Below are positions 30,629 to 42,550 of a DNA stretch of 64,000 nucleotides, one piece after another. Below the pieces are notes generated by a model. That model was not told the DNA's origin and did no database searches. It saw only the letters and a list, made by a program, of their open reading frames with translations. How positions within the stretch are numbered: position 1 is the stretch's first letter; the number at the start of each line of letters is the position of its first letter. Made by a program: the position numbers and the translations under genes. Source of the stretch: Symbiodinium natans (lineage: Eukaryota; Sar; Dinophyceae; Suessiales; Symbiodiniaceae); the NCBI GenBank assembly GCA_905221605.1, contig CAJNDS010002210.1:517075-581074 (forward strand). Direction: 5' to 3'.

Positions 30629-30963
30629 ACATCCAGCAATTTTTTGCCGACTGTCGTTTTGTTTCTTAGGTCCTTGGGGCTTTAAGTGTATGGTTTTCCA
30701 GCCGAATACTTAAGCCTTTGCAGCTTTTACCAGGGGGTGCGAACGTCAGCAGAGTCCCAGTCCTGAATGTTTGCCGGCTGGCTGTGCGGGCTAAGGAATC
30801 GGCTGTGCTTGGTTGCGAGATCTTGGCCCTGTTGAGCATGCCGCTTGCTTGCAGAGCCCTGTCGGGTTTGTACAGAGCTCAAGCCCTAAGCTCACATCTA
30901 AAGCCTGATGCCGACATTTTTTCTGCCTGGTTCTGGGAAGCTATCCGAGCGATTCGAGGGGCT
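30629..30963. other. Non-coding
   Basis: Unique DNA between the cox1 fragment and a telomeric array. The 88-aa frame at 30718-30984 ends in telomeric repeat and has no family features. Confidence 0.4.
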
Positions 30964-31062
30964 ACCCTAAACCCTAAACCCTAAACCCTAAACCCTAAAC
31001 CCTAAACCCTAAACCCTAAACCCTAAACCCTAAACCCTAAACCCTAAACCCTAAACCCTAAA
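30964..31062. repeat. Interstitial telomeric array (CCCTAAA)n
   Basis: Fourteen perfect CCCTAAA units, among the cleanest arrays in the window. Confidence 0.97.
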
Positions 31063-32244
31063 GGACGCCTGCCCCCCAGCTAATGGCCTTTCGGTATTGA
31101 GTTTCGAAGTAGTTGCGTACAAGTGTACATGCTCACACGCATGCACTTCTTGGGCAACATCACCTGCGCAGTGGGTGGCTTGGGGCGGGAGGTGGCCTTG
31201 GCCAGACCCTTCAGCCCCCACAAACCCCCTCCGCCCAAAAAATAGGGATTTAGGGTTTCCTAAACCCTAAACCCTAAAACCGAAGCCCGAAGCCCTAAGC
31301 CCTAAACCCTAAACCCTAAACCCCTACACCCTGAACCCTAAACCCGAAGCCCTAAGCCCTAAGCCCTAAGCCCTAAGCCCTAAACCCTAAACCCTAAACC
31401 CTGACGCTAAACCCTAAACCCTAAAGCCTAAGCCCTAAACCCTAAACCCTAAACCCTGACGCTAAACCCTAAATGCTAAAGCCTAAACCCCCCTTACCCA
31501 GCCTAGAAATCCCCGACCCTGAGCCGCTTCTGAGGCTCGGGCTCTTCGTGACCTTGCCTTTCGTGTGGCGAACGGCGCGACAGCATCTTGATCTCGCTTT
31601 GGAACGCGCGTCAGGGCTCAGGGTTTAGGGTTTGGGGTTCAGGGTTTCGGGTTCCGATTGGACTTTTGTCGGAAGGGGGGTTTGGAGTAGAATTTCTGGA
31701 TTCTCGCAAACCGGCAATTCCACGAATGCCACGAACCAGACCCAAAAACACGCCGGAAGCCCTGGCACAGTTTTTTGGTTTAGGGTTTCGGGTTATAGTT
31801 TAGGGTTTAGGGTCCTGCTTTTTTTTGGGTACTGGGATGAGGACACGATGCCATGGCCCATGCACTGCGATCCCACAAATCAAAAGCCCTTGTGTCGGTA
31901 AAGCCCAAAATCCCTCGACTGTCGCCTCCCGAACCCACCCCCTCCCCCAAAAGCTCAACTTTGGGTTCAGGGGTTCAGGGGTTCAAGGGTTGAGGTTTAG
32001 AGTTTAGGCTTTAGTTTGGGTTTAGGGTTGGGGGCTAGGGGCTTGGGTTTCGGGTGGCTTCGGGGACATTGTCGTTGGGGCATGTGGCTTGGGGTTGAGG
32101 GCTTGTGGTGTTTAACTTAAGTTCCAACCCCCCACCCGTCGTCCCGCACCCAGGTACGAGCTCTGCCGTGATGTGGCAGATTGGGCCGAGGAGGACGATG
32201 GGGCAAAAGAAGCTATGCGCCTCAGCTGCAGCACTCGGGGGCTT
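31063..32244. other. Non-coding mosaic
   Basis: Degenerate CCCTAAA/CCCTAAG array at 31250-31490, TTTAGGG words at 31618-31650, 31778-31812 and 31970-32060, unique DNA between. Frames here run into the repeats. Confidence 0.5.
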
Positions 32245-32330
32245 CCGAAATTAGGGGTACCTTATTGGGGTCCTTACTGTAAGGGGATCCTACTTTTGGG
32301 GGTCTTTCTTGGGGGTCCGGTAATTTCGTA
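32245..32330. mobile_element. MITE-like element, family F4 copy 1
   Basis: CCGAAATTAGGGGTACC, CTTATTGGGGTCC and the right end GGTCCGGTAATTTCG form an imperfect palindrome. The left half closely matches the intron at 62036-62133 (CCGAAATTGGGGGTACC, CTTATTGGGGTC). Confidence 0.6.
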
Positions 32331-32896
32331 CACCAACATATACCTGACGAGAGAGCTGGAGAACAGGATGTTAGGGTCATGGGCATAAACTTCAGAATAT
32401 GGCTGGGCAGCTTGCATCCCCCAACCCTAAACCCTCAACCCCAAACCCTAAGCCCCAAACCCTAAGCCAAAAAAAACAGCTAAAGCCCAACCCTCAACCC
32501 TAAACCGTTTAGGTGACAGGTGAAGGATGTAGGCTTACCTAGCCTTGAGGCTGCTCTGGCCGACCGGCATCTGGGGGCTGAGGGTTTTTAAGCTTGCTGT
32601 AGGGGCCTCGGGCTTGAAGGTTTAGGGTTTTGGGGGTTATTATAGAGACCCTATATGATAAAGATGAGATTTTTGGTGGGCTCCTTTGACAAGGGGGGCC
32701 ATGGGCCCTCACTTCAACCTACACTTCCCACACCCCCCCAAGGGTCTCTTAGAGAAGCTGCAAGATTAGAGCGGAGTTGGCCAAAAAAGGAACGATGACG
32801 CCTACTATTCCGGTTCGGACGACAGCTTGGAGGATGCCTGTGATGCAATTTACTGTTGGTTGGTAGGGAATGAGGAAATGAGGTCTGCAAGATCAT
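32331..32896. other. Non-coding
   Basis: Scattered CCCTAAA/CCCCAAA words at 32420-32510 and unique sequence. No gene supported. Confidence 0.45.
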
Positions 32897-33018
32897 TCCT
32901 TAAAGGGTATATATATAAATATAAATATAAATATATATATATATATGCATATATATATATATATAGGGGGATCTATGGGGTAATTACCCTAGACCATCCC
33001 TTAAAGGGTATATATGTA

Positions 33019-33060
<42 letters not shown>

Positions 33061-33145
33061 GGGGGATCTCTGGGGTACCCTAGATACTCCCTTAAAGGGT
33101 ATATATATATATATATATATACTTATTTATTTATTTAGGGGGATC
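32897..33145. repeat. AT-microsatellite units with shared flanks
   Basis: CCTTAAAGGGTATATATA recurs near 32899, 32998 and 33093, each followed by a long TA run and then GGGGGATCT. The block is a tandem set of three units of about 95-100 bp with expanding TA tracts. Confidence 0.75.
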
Positions 33146-36100
33146 TAGAGGGTCCCCTATATAATGTTTAGAAGGGTGCCCTTAATTGCTGAGCACATCA
33201 ACTTCCAATCTCCCCAAAGCTTCAGCACCCCGAAGCCGTAAACCCTAAACTTAGGGTTTAGGGTTGAGGGTTGAGGGTTTAGGGCTTAGGGTTTAGGGTT
33301 AGGGCTTAGGGCTTAGGGTTTAGGGTTTCGGTGGAAGGGTGTAGGGTTTGGGAGGAAGCAAGTTGGGCCACCATCATGTTTTGAGAGCGTCCTATGTTGG
33401 AGAGGGTGGGAGGGAGGGGTGGGGGGGTGGGGGGGTGGGGTGGGATGAGCGGACGAAGAGTGTGGCGTAAGCCGTTCTCCCTGATGCAATGTCATCTAAA
33501 CCCTAAACCTAAACCCCTAAACACTTAAGGGCGGAGAAGGGCTCCTGGTGGCTTCGGAGGAAGGTTCCTGTTCCAACATGGGCTCAGGGAATTCAAGTCG
33601 AGAAAACCTGAACCCTTATGCGCCTCGAACCCTTCAGAAGCCCCGAGTGGAACGTCAAGCATCCGGACCCTTGATCCCTCTAAGAGCTTAAGCTTTGAAA
33701 CCCACCCTCAGAATTTTTCAACCCTTGACCCTGAACCTTAAACCCAAGCCCTGAACCCCAAACCCCAAACCCCAAACCCCAAACCCCAAACCCCAAACCC
33801 CAAACCCCAAACCCTAAACCCTAAACCCTAAATCACTGGCCCCTCATCCAAAAAAAACCGGCCCAGGACCGAGGTAGGCGTGATGAGGAGCTGCCACCTG
33901 AGTGAGCTGTGGCGAGCTCCCCCTTCACCGACGCGTTGCTTAAGAACCCCTAACCCTAAACCCTAAACCCTAAACCCTAAACCCCAAACCCTGAATATTC
34001 TTCCATATCAGGGTAATATAGGGATTCTTGTCTTTTGTATGTTGGGCTTGTTTAGGCAAATAGTAGTCACCTTCCCTTACACCTAACCTTTACACACCCC
34101 GGGGAAATCACAACAAGAAGGGGCCATAGAAATCAAAGGGCCCCCCGCAAAAAGGCTTCGGGCAGACTTAGGACTTTTAAGCTAGGTGAGTTGATCAAAC
34201 AGGCAGTCGGGACGTTTCTGAGGTTTCACAAAATAAAGCCTCTCTCCCACAAACAAGAGCAAACAAAGCATGGATCACGGAACACATATTATAGAGACAT
34301 ATAACGTATATCTAACAGAAGTTAATTTTGCGAAGCTTGGCCTCTTGCCGGGCTTTCTGGGCTGTTTTTCAAGGGAGTCACACTTGAACCCCTCAGCATT
34401 GGTACCCCTCAAGGGGTTCCCTTCATCTACTCTTGTGCCTTTGCATCCACTTGGAGAATCTAAAATGGGTCCCCAAACCCCCTAAACCCTAAACTCTAAA
34501 CCCTAAATCCTAAACCCTAAACCCTAAACCCTAAACCCTAAGCCCTAAACCCTAAACCCTAAACCCTGCAAACCTAGGGGTCCAAGATAGAGTCCCACGA
34601 GTTCATGTTTTCATGCTTTCAAGCCCCCAAAGCGCTCAGGCACACCAAGATCCCATAGTCAGCGCTGGGTGAGGAGGTCACCAGGTCTTTAGAAACTGTC
34701 ATCCTTTAGGGTTTAGGGTTTAGGGTTCTGGGTTCTAGGGTTTAGGGTTTAGGGGCTAGTCTTCGGCGGTTTCGGGAGGGGTCGCTGCGGATACCGAGGA
34801 GGTCACGTGGCAGTTGCTCTAATTCGAAGATCTCACCAAACCAGAAATTAGCTCTGGAGCCACTGGTGCACGGCATAGTCAGAGCATTCCGTCCCAGGCC
34901 TGAAAATGTACGTTCGAAGCTCTACCCTCTTTGCGTTTTGTTTCTCCTCACCTTTCGTGAAGGCTCATAGTGTCACAGGGTTTCGGGTCTAGGATGTAAC
35001 CTGCCCCGCCCCGCAGCCTGTATAGCCCATGTCCTTGACTCAAGGCCATCATGAGAGGTGGAACCTACAGACTCACGACTTGAAAGCTTGAGGATGTTCC
35101 ATGAGGCCATACCCTAAACCCCAAACCCTCAACCCCAAACCTAAACCCCAAACCCTCAACCCTAAACCCTAAGACGCTTGAGATCGGAAAGCTGTGCTGC
35201 GCACCATGAATTCGCCAAAGTGCCTCTGGAACTCGAGCACGGACGTTCGGCAGGTCGGGGACTGCATAGGAGAGTGCCTAAACCCTAAAATGTTCGGGTT
35301 TAGGGTTTAGGGTTTAGGGTTCAGGGTTCAGGGTTTAGGGTTTAGGGTTTAGGGCCAATAATTTCTTCGGCCATGGCCATGCCTACAAGATCTGCTGAAA
35401 CCGCCCCCTTTTGTGGAGCTAACCTTCAGCTGCGGTCATAGACATCAGGAAACAACAAGCAAGCTTCCGAGCCTCTCGTGCCCCCAAAAGACCATCAAAC
35501 CCAAGACACATCTTATCCTGGCGCAATCCTACTTGTGTCAAAGCCTTGTTTTGACTATGGGCACTTAGCTTGCAACCCCAGATCCGAAGATTCCGCACCC
35601 CTTCAGCCTTGAATTGTTGGGGGGAGGGAGTTTGCGTTGCTCTTGGAGTGGCCCGTTGATGCCAGTGAACGTCCGAACGCAGGCAAAACACAGGCAGGCT
35701 GCGTGGTCAATGTTGAGGATTCCCGTAGGACGTCGCTGCAATACGTGTCGGGTTGTTTTTGGGGTTTAGTTACCTGTGGAGGGAAATCTTCAAGCATGCC
35801 TCGCAGCTTAGTATTCATCGGCATGATGAGTGCACTTCCGTTCGCAAAAAAGGCGTGCGCACTCTATGGCAGGTAGCGAGTATACTAGGAACCCTAATAT
35901 GATTTCAGGTATGTTAACCCTAAGGCCTAAACCCTAAACCCTAAACCCTAAACCCTAAACCCTAATCCCTAAACCCTCCTTAATTCAGAGTTTTGGAGTC
36001 TCTTGGGGTGGGAAGGCAGGATATTTGGGAGTGCGGATTCGTGAAAGGATCCTTTGCATGTAGCTGCAGTCTGGCAGCTGCAAGGTGCGGGCGGTTTAGG

Positions 36101-36600
36101 GTTTAGGGTTTCGGGTTTAGGGTTTAGGGTTTAGGGTTTAGGGTTCAGGGTTTAGGGTTTAGGGTAGTAGTTAGTAGGGTTTAGGGTTTAGGGCGCATGG
36201 TTGGTGGACACGCCAAGAAGCACGGGAACGCAAGCTGCAAAGCTGAACCGCCCTTACCATTGCCAGGCTCTGGGCCAAGAGAATCGGAGGGTGATCCTGA
36301 TCGACTTTGAGGCTTGGGCTGGGATGTTAGGGACAGGCTTCCTGGGCTGATCCTAGCAAGAAGGGCTGCAGGGCTTTAGGGTATCGGGGTTTAGGGTATG
36401 GATGAGATGATTGTTCTGCCTTCATTTTTCGCAACGAAGTCAGTCAGCGCCGGAGCAGGACAGCTTCGTCCACACACTCGCCAACTACCTGCGGCAAACG
36501 GGGGCCAAGGCATGGAGCGCCGGGTGTTGTGAGAGTTGAGGCTGCTGAGAAGAAGGAATGCGCTGTGTCATGCCATTTTGTGTGCACGTAGAAATATAAA
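33146..36600. other. Non-coding mosaic
   Basis: Telomeric or variant tracts at 33240-33330, 33738-33830 (CCCCAAA), 33950-33995, 34480-34568, 34705-34755, 35285-35355, 35925-35975 and 36090-36195. The unique blocks 34000-34460 and 35380-35890 hold frames of 71-90 aa on both strands, none with family features. Confidence 0.45.
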
Positions 36601-39480
36601 CCCTGGACCCTGAACCCTAAACCGTGCCTAAACCCTAAGCCCGATCATTGTACTATTTGTGGATCTTTGGAGACAGAAATGTGGACAAGGAGTGACATCG
36701 TCACGACGGGGCTTCCAGATTCCGTCTCACTTATTGAAGGGTTCAGGGTTCAGGGCCGTTTAGGGGCTTAGGGCTTTAGGGTTTCAGGGTTTTTGGGGTT
36801 TTCGGGTTTTGGTGTATTTTAGGGTTTAGGATGCATCGGTCTCGAGCTGGGCAAGAAGGTCCGCAGTCGAGTTCCTTATGAAAAAAGGATGGCTTGGTCT
36901 CTAAACCAGTTTCTGGCAGTGCTCGACAGGGCAGTTCTGAACATGGTGCCCCTGTCAAAAGCCTAAACCCTAAACCCTAAACCCTAAACCCTAAACCCTA
37001 AACTTCAAGACCAAGGGTTGCCGGTACACGACAATCCCTGAAGGCCCTAAACCCTAAACCGCCCGAAACTCCCGGTCCTCACAGCATGGTTTAGGGTTCT
37101 GGGGTTTAGGGTTTCCTTCTCAGTCCGTGCTTAAGAGGGTTTAGGGTTTAGGGGGGTTCATGGGTGCTTGTAGGGCAACTGTGCCTATAACCCAAGTTTG
37201 TTTAAACAAAGCCCTCAACCCTCAACCCCACGCAAGGTGGCGACAGTGCCGGTCCCAGTGGGCTCAGTTCAACTCGGGGGACGGCTGAGATCAAAAGGGT
37301 GCTTTGCGGTCTTTTGTTGGCTGCCGAGCAAGTTGAAGATGTAGGTTATTCTTCTCTAGCTAACCCTAAACCCCAAACCCTAAACCGTAAACCTGGAACC
37401 CTATGCCCTACGCCCCTTTGCTATGGTAACCCTGTATACCCGTGGCTCGGATTGTAGCAGGGACCCATAATTTGGACAAGTCGAGCCTTATTCAAGAAGG
37501 TTTGAGGATTCAAGCTTTAGGGCTTAGGGTGCTGTCCGGACCACCCCCCCTCCCCATAACCCTAAACCCGATTGGAAAGTTGTCGTGTTTAGGCTGCATA
37601 GTGTCTTCTAGCGGATTGAAGGGAGGCTCCGTGTAAGGGTTCATAAGGGTTAAGGGTTTAGGAAAACTATGGCCGACTTGTCTCAAAATATCATTCGCCA
37701 GGCCACAAGCCTCCAAAGCCCTCCTTCTACCCCCCTTCTAGATGCTTACCTTACGCAGCTCAGCCCAACACCCCTCAACTGGACCCGAAACCCTAAACCT
37801 TACACCCGACACCCTAAACTCTAAACCCGAAACCCTACACCCTCCTCCGGCTCTCAAAAGAATGCAGGACTGCACCCCCGAACTAGAGCATGATTAAGGG
37901 TTTGGGGGAACCGGAGGTCAGCCCGGACCATGAGAGCCCAGCAGTTTAGGGTTTAGGGTTTAGTGTTGCGAAGGTGCGCCACACGCAAGCCGAGCGTGCA
38001 CTAGCCGTCGGGGGTCCCGGGCCCTTTAGCGTTTGGGGTTTAGGGTTGAGGGACTGAAGGGTTGGGGTTTGGAGTTGAGGAACTATAGGGTTTAGGGAAT
38101 CCTTTCAAGTACTTCAGAGGGTGCGCTTTAGGGCTTCAGGGCTTGAGGGGTTTCAGGGTTTCAGACCACTGGCAAGGGCCCAGGGGTCCAGGTCTCGAAT
38201 TCAGATCCGGGACGGGCTCCCTAACCCTAAACCCTAAACCCTAAACCCTAAACCCTAAACCCTAAACCCTAAACCCCCTAATAGTGAAGGGAGCCCGAGC
38301 CTGACTTCGGCTTTAGGGTTTGGCGTTTAGGGTTGCATGTTTCGTTCAGCTTTGCTCTCATGAGCATCTTGAAAGAGAGGTTTTCTCCTGCATTTAGCAA
38401 GGACGGGCTTTGAAAGAGTTTAGGGCCATGAAACCCCAGCCGACAACTTTCCAGATAAGCAGAGGAGGACCGAACTTAAAGCGCATGGAGCAGTTTATTC
38501 AGGGTTTAACGTTTTCGGGTTCATGGTTTAGGGTTTAGGGTTTTAGGCTTTTAGGCGTTTAAGGCTTTTAGGGTTTTGAGGCTTTTAGGGTTTTAGGGTT
38601 CAGGGACTTAGAGGAGCTCCAGGGTTGCAAGCCGGTTGAAAAAGGAAGGGAAAAGGAGCTCCGAAGCGCGTCCTCTGCGGCCACCCCCGAAGAAAAGCCC
38701 TGAATGAACCCGAAGCCCTGCGAGGTCATTCAGCTAGGGGGGAGACCCTGAACCCCAAACCCTAGACCCTGAACCCGAAACCCGAAACCCTAAACCCTAA
38801 ACCCTAAACCCTAAACCCTAAACCCCATCCTTGGGATACCTAGGACGGCCCGAAGCCGGACTTGGTCGTGCTCTCCCCAGGGCGCGGGCCCACGGTTTTG
38901 CAGCTCTCATCTTAAGGGTTTGGGGGGTTGGGTTAGGGTTTAGAGTTCAGGGTTGATGTTCAGGGTTTGGGGTTTAGGGTTTGGGGTTTAGGGTTTCGGG
39001 TTTACTAATGCAGGTGTCGGGGTTTATAGGGTGGAAATTCGTGTTCGGGGTTGTAGGGTTTGGGGTTTTCGGATTCTTGTTTATAGGCTAGTATATGCAC
39101 TACTACATCGGACAGGCTCCTTACAATCAGCAGGGCGTATCTTGTTGATGGTGTAGCAGTGCAGCCATCGCCTTAGCGCACCTTCTGGCGAGTCGAGTGC
39201 AAATCCATGTGTGCAGGGTGTATGGCGGTGTGTAGGGTTCCCTAAACCCTAAACCCTAAACCCTAAGCCCTAAACCCTAAACCCTAAACTGCCTGTTCCC
39301 TGCGGAGTGATCCCAGAAAAGGTCGCTAGGCGGGTGGCCAAAAAAAACCCTAAACTGCAGCCCGTAGTCCAGTGCCAGTAGCTTAGTGCCCCTTTGCCGA
39401 AGTAGTCTTGGTAGCTCTAAACCCTAAACTCTAAACCCTAAACCCGAAACCCTAAACCCGAAACCCTAAACCCTACACCC
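36601..39480. other. Non-coding mosaic
   Basis: Telomeric tracts at 36962-37002, 38221-38275, 38775-38826, 38930-39002, 39240-39290 and 39418-39480, with unique DNA between. No supported gene. Confidence 0.45.
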
Positions 39481-39499
39481 TAAGTTTGGCCTATCAACC

Positions 39500-39745
39500 A
39501 GAAGCGCTGGCCTGGCGCCCCCTATATAAGGCGGCACCCTTCTCATCCTAAAATCTAAGGTTGGAACCTTGGGGCCGCGGTATGGTCCCTTACCCTTCCA
39601 GGGATGTAAGGGGATGCCAAGTATGGGCCCCTTCCTGTGTATACTGTATATAAGGGTTATATAACAGGGGATCCAAGTTAAGAGCCCATACTTCGGATCC
39701 CCGATAAAAGGGACCCTAATTTGGAGAACTATCCCCTTTTCCTTG
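39500..39745. mobile_element. Dispersed short element, family F6 copy 1
   Basis: The stretch CAAGTTAAGAGCCCATAC, TTCGGATCC and AAAAGGGACCCTAATTTG at 39669-39725 matches the interior of the ATPase intron 61851-61966 (CAAGTTAAGGGCCCATAC). Palindromic words GGTCCCTTA/AAGGGACC occur inside. Its ends are uncertain. The minus-strand frame 39466-39822 spans it and is rejected. Confidence 0.4.
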
Positions 39746-39959
39746 CTGCATGGCCTTGGTTCTTGCCCAGGCGCTCCAGGCATGCGTAGCTGGACCTTCC
39801 ACAGCACCCTACACCCTATCAACCCGTAAACCCCTAAACCCTAAAACCCTAAGCCCCTGAGGCCTGGCCGGCCGACCGACTTCGGCGTCTCCAAGCACAT
39901 CGATCGGCTCACACAGCACCAGCCTCGGGTTTGGGAAGACGCACGGTTGAAGCACCGTG

Positions 39960-40043
39960 GGTTTGAGGTTTAGGGTTTAGGGTTTAGGGTTTAGGGTTTA
40001 GGGTTTAGGGTTTAGGGTTTAGGGTTTAGGGTTTAGGGTTTAG
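39960..40043. repeat. Interstitial telomeric array (TTTAGGG)n
   Basis: About twelve perfect units. Confidence 0.95.
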
Positions 40044-40431
40044 GTACGTCAGTACGTTCTGTTCGTATGTCGGTGCAACCAACACGGTTGCAGTCCTGTC
40101 CGGTTCGATTTGGGGACCCCAATGCCGGAAGGATGGCAGGCGATGACGGGTAGGACACAACATGATGCAACTGCCAAGTGTTCCTATGGTGTCGCATTTT
40201 GATCTCATTCCAGAACCCTAAACCCTAAACCCGAAGCCCTAAAACCCTAAACCGCAGGGTGGGCCACGAAGTTGCTTGCTCTCCTTTGGTCTTCAAGACT
40301 GTAACTGTGCGCGACACTGCATGCAAACAGGGGTTAGGGTTTAGGGTTTAGGGTCTAGGGTCTATAGGGTCTAGGGTTTAGGGTGCGTCAGAACGTTCTG
40401 TCCGTATGTTGGTGCAACCAACACGGTTGCG
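40044..40431. repeat. Direct ~46-bp repeat following two telomeric tracts
   Basis: The string GTGCAACCAACACGGTTGC, preceded by a CGTCAG(T/A)ACGTTCTG box, occurs at about 40045-40091 and 40385-40430. Each copy directly follows a TTTAGGG tract, so telomeric tract plus unique segment were duplicated together. Confidence 0.8.
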
Positions 40432-40497
40432 CTTAGCGGAGGGATGAAGGAGTCGAAGTAACTTAACGTGTCGCTTGGCTGAAGTAGGGGCGTGGTC

Positions 40498-40653
40498 TAC
40501 TTGGAGGTTCATGGTACTTATTAACCAGTTCCAACTGTACTTAGAACCCACTTATCAGCCCCTTAAGTGCCCAAGTATGGTTATAGTCGTACAGTTATAA
40601 GTACAGTCATAGTTGGTGAATAAGTACAATTAAGTACCATGAATCTCCAAGTA
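40498..40653. mobile_element. MITE-like element, family F1 copy C
   Basis: Terminal inverted repeats TACTTGGAGGTTCATGGTAC and GTACCATGAATCTCCAAGTA, 156 bp overall. The inner TTATCAGCCCCTTAAGTGCC is shared with copy D. Confidence 0.85.
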
Positions 40654-41992
40654 AGCCCTAGAATCCGCGAGGCGGGAAGCCTGCAAATGCCCCGCCCCCC
40701 CCCTCCCCCCCCCGCAAACTGAGTTGTTGTTCAGGCACGTGTAAGTTCAGCTAGAAATACACTTCGGCATGCATCCAGATGTAACGTATAGTTGCCGCCC
40801 TGCTACAACTTATAGTTTCAGCCCTAAACCCTAAAGCCTTCCCTAAACCCTAAACCCCAAACCCTAAACCCTAAACCCCTTCAAATTCCGAGGCTTGGCT
40901 GCCGGATCTTCGGCGTCTGTTTGGGGTGCGGCCCGGGTTCCGGGGCAGTAAGCTTTGGGCCGTCCCGGATCTTAACCCTAAACCCTAAACCCCTTAATTA
41001 AGGAGTATACCCGAGTTCCTAAATAAGGATCCTTAGTATAAATGCGGGTATGTTCCTTAACTAAGCGTTTTGTAAGCTTTTGGGCCTTGGGGGCCTAAAC
41101 TCTGAAGATGCCTAGCGCTCAGGGGGTTTGGGCTTCATGTTGTTGGGGGTTTGAGGGTTTTGAGGGTTTTGAAGGTTTTGAGGGTTTTGAGGGCTTTGAG
41201 GGTTTTGAGGGTTTTGAGGGCTTTCAGGGCTTTCAGGGCTTTAAGGGCTTCAGGGCTTTTAGAGTTTTGGGCTTTAGGCTGTAGAGGCGGTTCAGGGCTC
41301 CTGTGTTGTGTCTGAGCTTCGGGCTTGACGAAGCTGCTTCGGAGTGAGCTCTTGCGTTGCATTTTTCCAGGACTTGAGGGTTTAGGGTTTAGGGTTTAGG
41401 GTTTAGGGTTTAGGGTTCTAAAGGCTTCTGCTTGAGCTGGCTCAGGCTTTTGGGTGCAAAGATCTTGCTCGGCAAGAAAAGCTCTGTACAGCGGCGATCC
41501 TAAGTCCTAAGTCCTCCACACCTGAATTCATGAAGACGTTTTACTTTTTGTGGCTAAACAACTCAAAAGCTATATACGCATACGTCTTAAGTAGCTAGTG
41601 GATCTGCCAATCTTCAGCACCCACACTTTGCGATGTCGGTGTTGGGCTGTTCTTTTCAGCGCTCGGCATTTCACAGCCGCAATCGCCACAGCTCTTGAGA
41701 CACTCTTGCCCCACAGTGCCCTACAGCACAGCATCCTCATACCAGCCATGGGTTTGTGACAGTTCACTTTAGTTGGCCCCTCCTCCGCCAATCGCGGGGC
41801 GATCTTGGCAAGCTTGTCATCGCGATCTGGAGCTCTTCAGGGCTTAGGGTTTAGGGTTTAGGGTTTAGGGTTTAGGGTTTTCTTTCAAATGTCCGTCCAT
41901 CCACAAGGTGGCAGCGGCCCAGGGAGCTAGGGACTCGCCCTCCCCCCAAAAAAAAATCTTCAAGATCCATGAGCCTGAAGCAGAAACCCTTG
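40654..41992. other. Non-coding mosaic
   Basis: Poly-C at 40690-40712, short CCCTAAA tracts at 40822-40880 and 40975-40995, a GGGTTTTGA-type minisatellite at 41140-41260, and TTTAGGG at 41376-41417 and 41840-41880. The minus-strand 73-aa frame at 41570-41791 has no family features. Confidence 0.5.
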
Positions 41993-42375
41993 AAACCCTT
42001 TAAACCCTTTAAACCCTTATAAACCCTTTATATAAACCCTTATAAACCCTTATAAACCCTTTAAACCTTTTAAAACCCTTTAAAACCCTTTTAAACCCCT
42101 TATAAACCCTTTAAACCCTTGAAACCCTTTAACCCTTATAAACCCTTTAAACCCTTTAAACCCTTATAAACCCTTAAAACCCTTTGAACCCTTATAAACC
42201 CTTTAAACCCTTGAAACCCTTTAACCCTTATAAACCCTTTAAACCCTTATAAAACCCTTAAAACCCTTTGAACCCTTTAGACCCTTTAGACCCTTAAACC
42301 CTTTAGACCCTTTAAACCCTTTAGACCCTTTAAACCCTTGAAACCCTTCAAACCCTTTAAACCCTTAAAACCCTA
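41993..42375. repeat. CCCTTTAAA / CCCTTATAAA variant array
   Basis: About 380 bp of 9-10-bp units AAACCCTTT, AAACCCTTAT and GAACCCTTT. It is the longest variant telomere-like array here, with higher-order alternation of the two unit types. Confidence 0.9.
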
Positions 42376-42457
42376 CAGCGTTCCTTCTTGCAGGCTGCAA
42401 AGTATCGTGGAGCACTTCGGTGGCAAGCCGGGCACCTAGAACATGAATGGCAGAGGG

Positions 42458-42550
42458 CATCAAAAGGGTTTAGGGTTCATCTACCTTGGTAGGGATTATT
42501 CTAGTAGCATAGGGCACATGACCCCAACGTTAGGGTTCATTGAAAGGCCA
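42458..42550. mobile_element. F2 copy 2
   Basis: AAAAGGGTTTAGGGTTCATC, CTACCTTGGTAGGGATTATT, CTAGTAGCATAGGGCACATG and TTAGGGTTCATTG match the F2 interior, including the TAGTAGCATAGGG word found in the ATPase intron. Confidence 0.65.
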
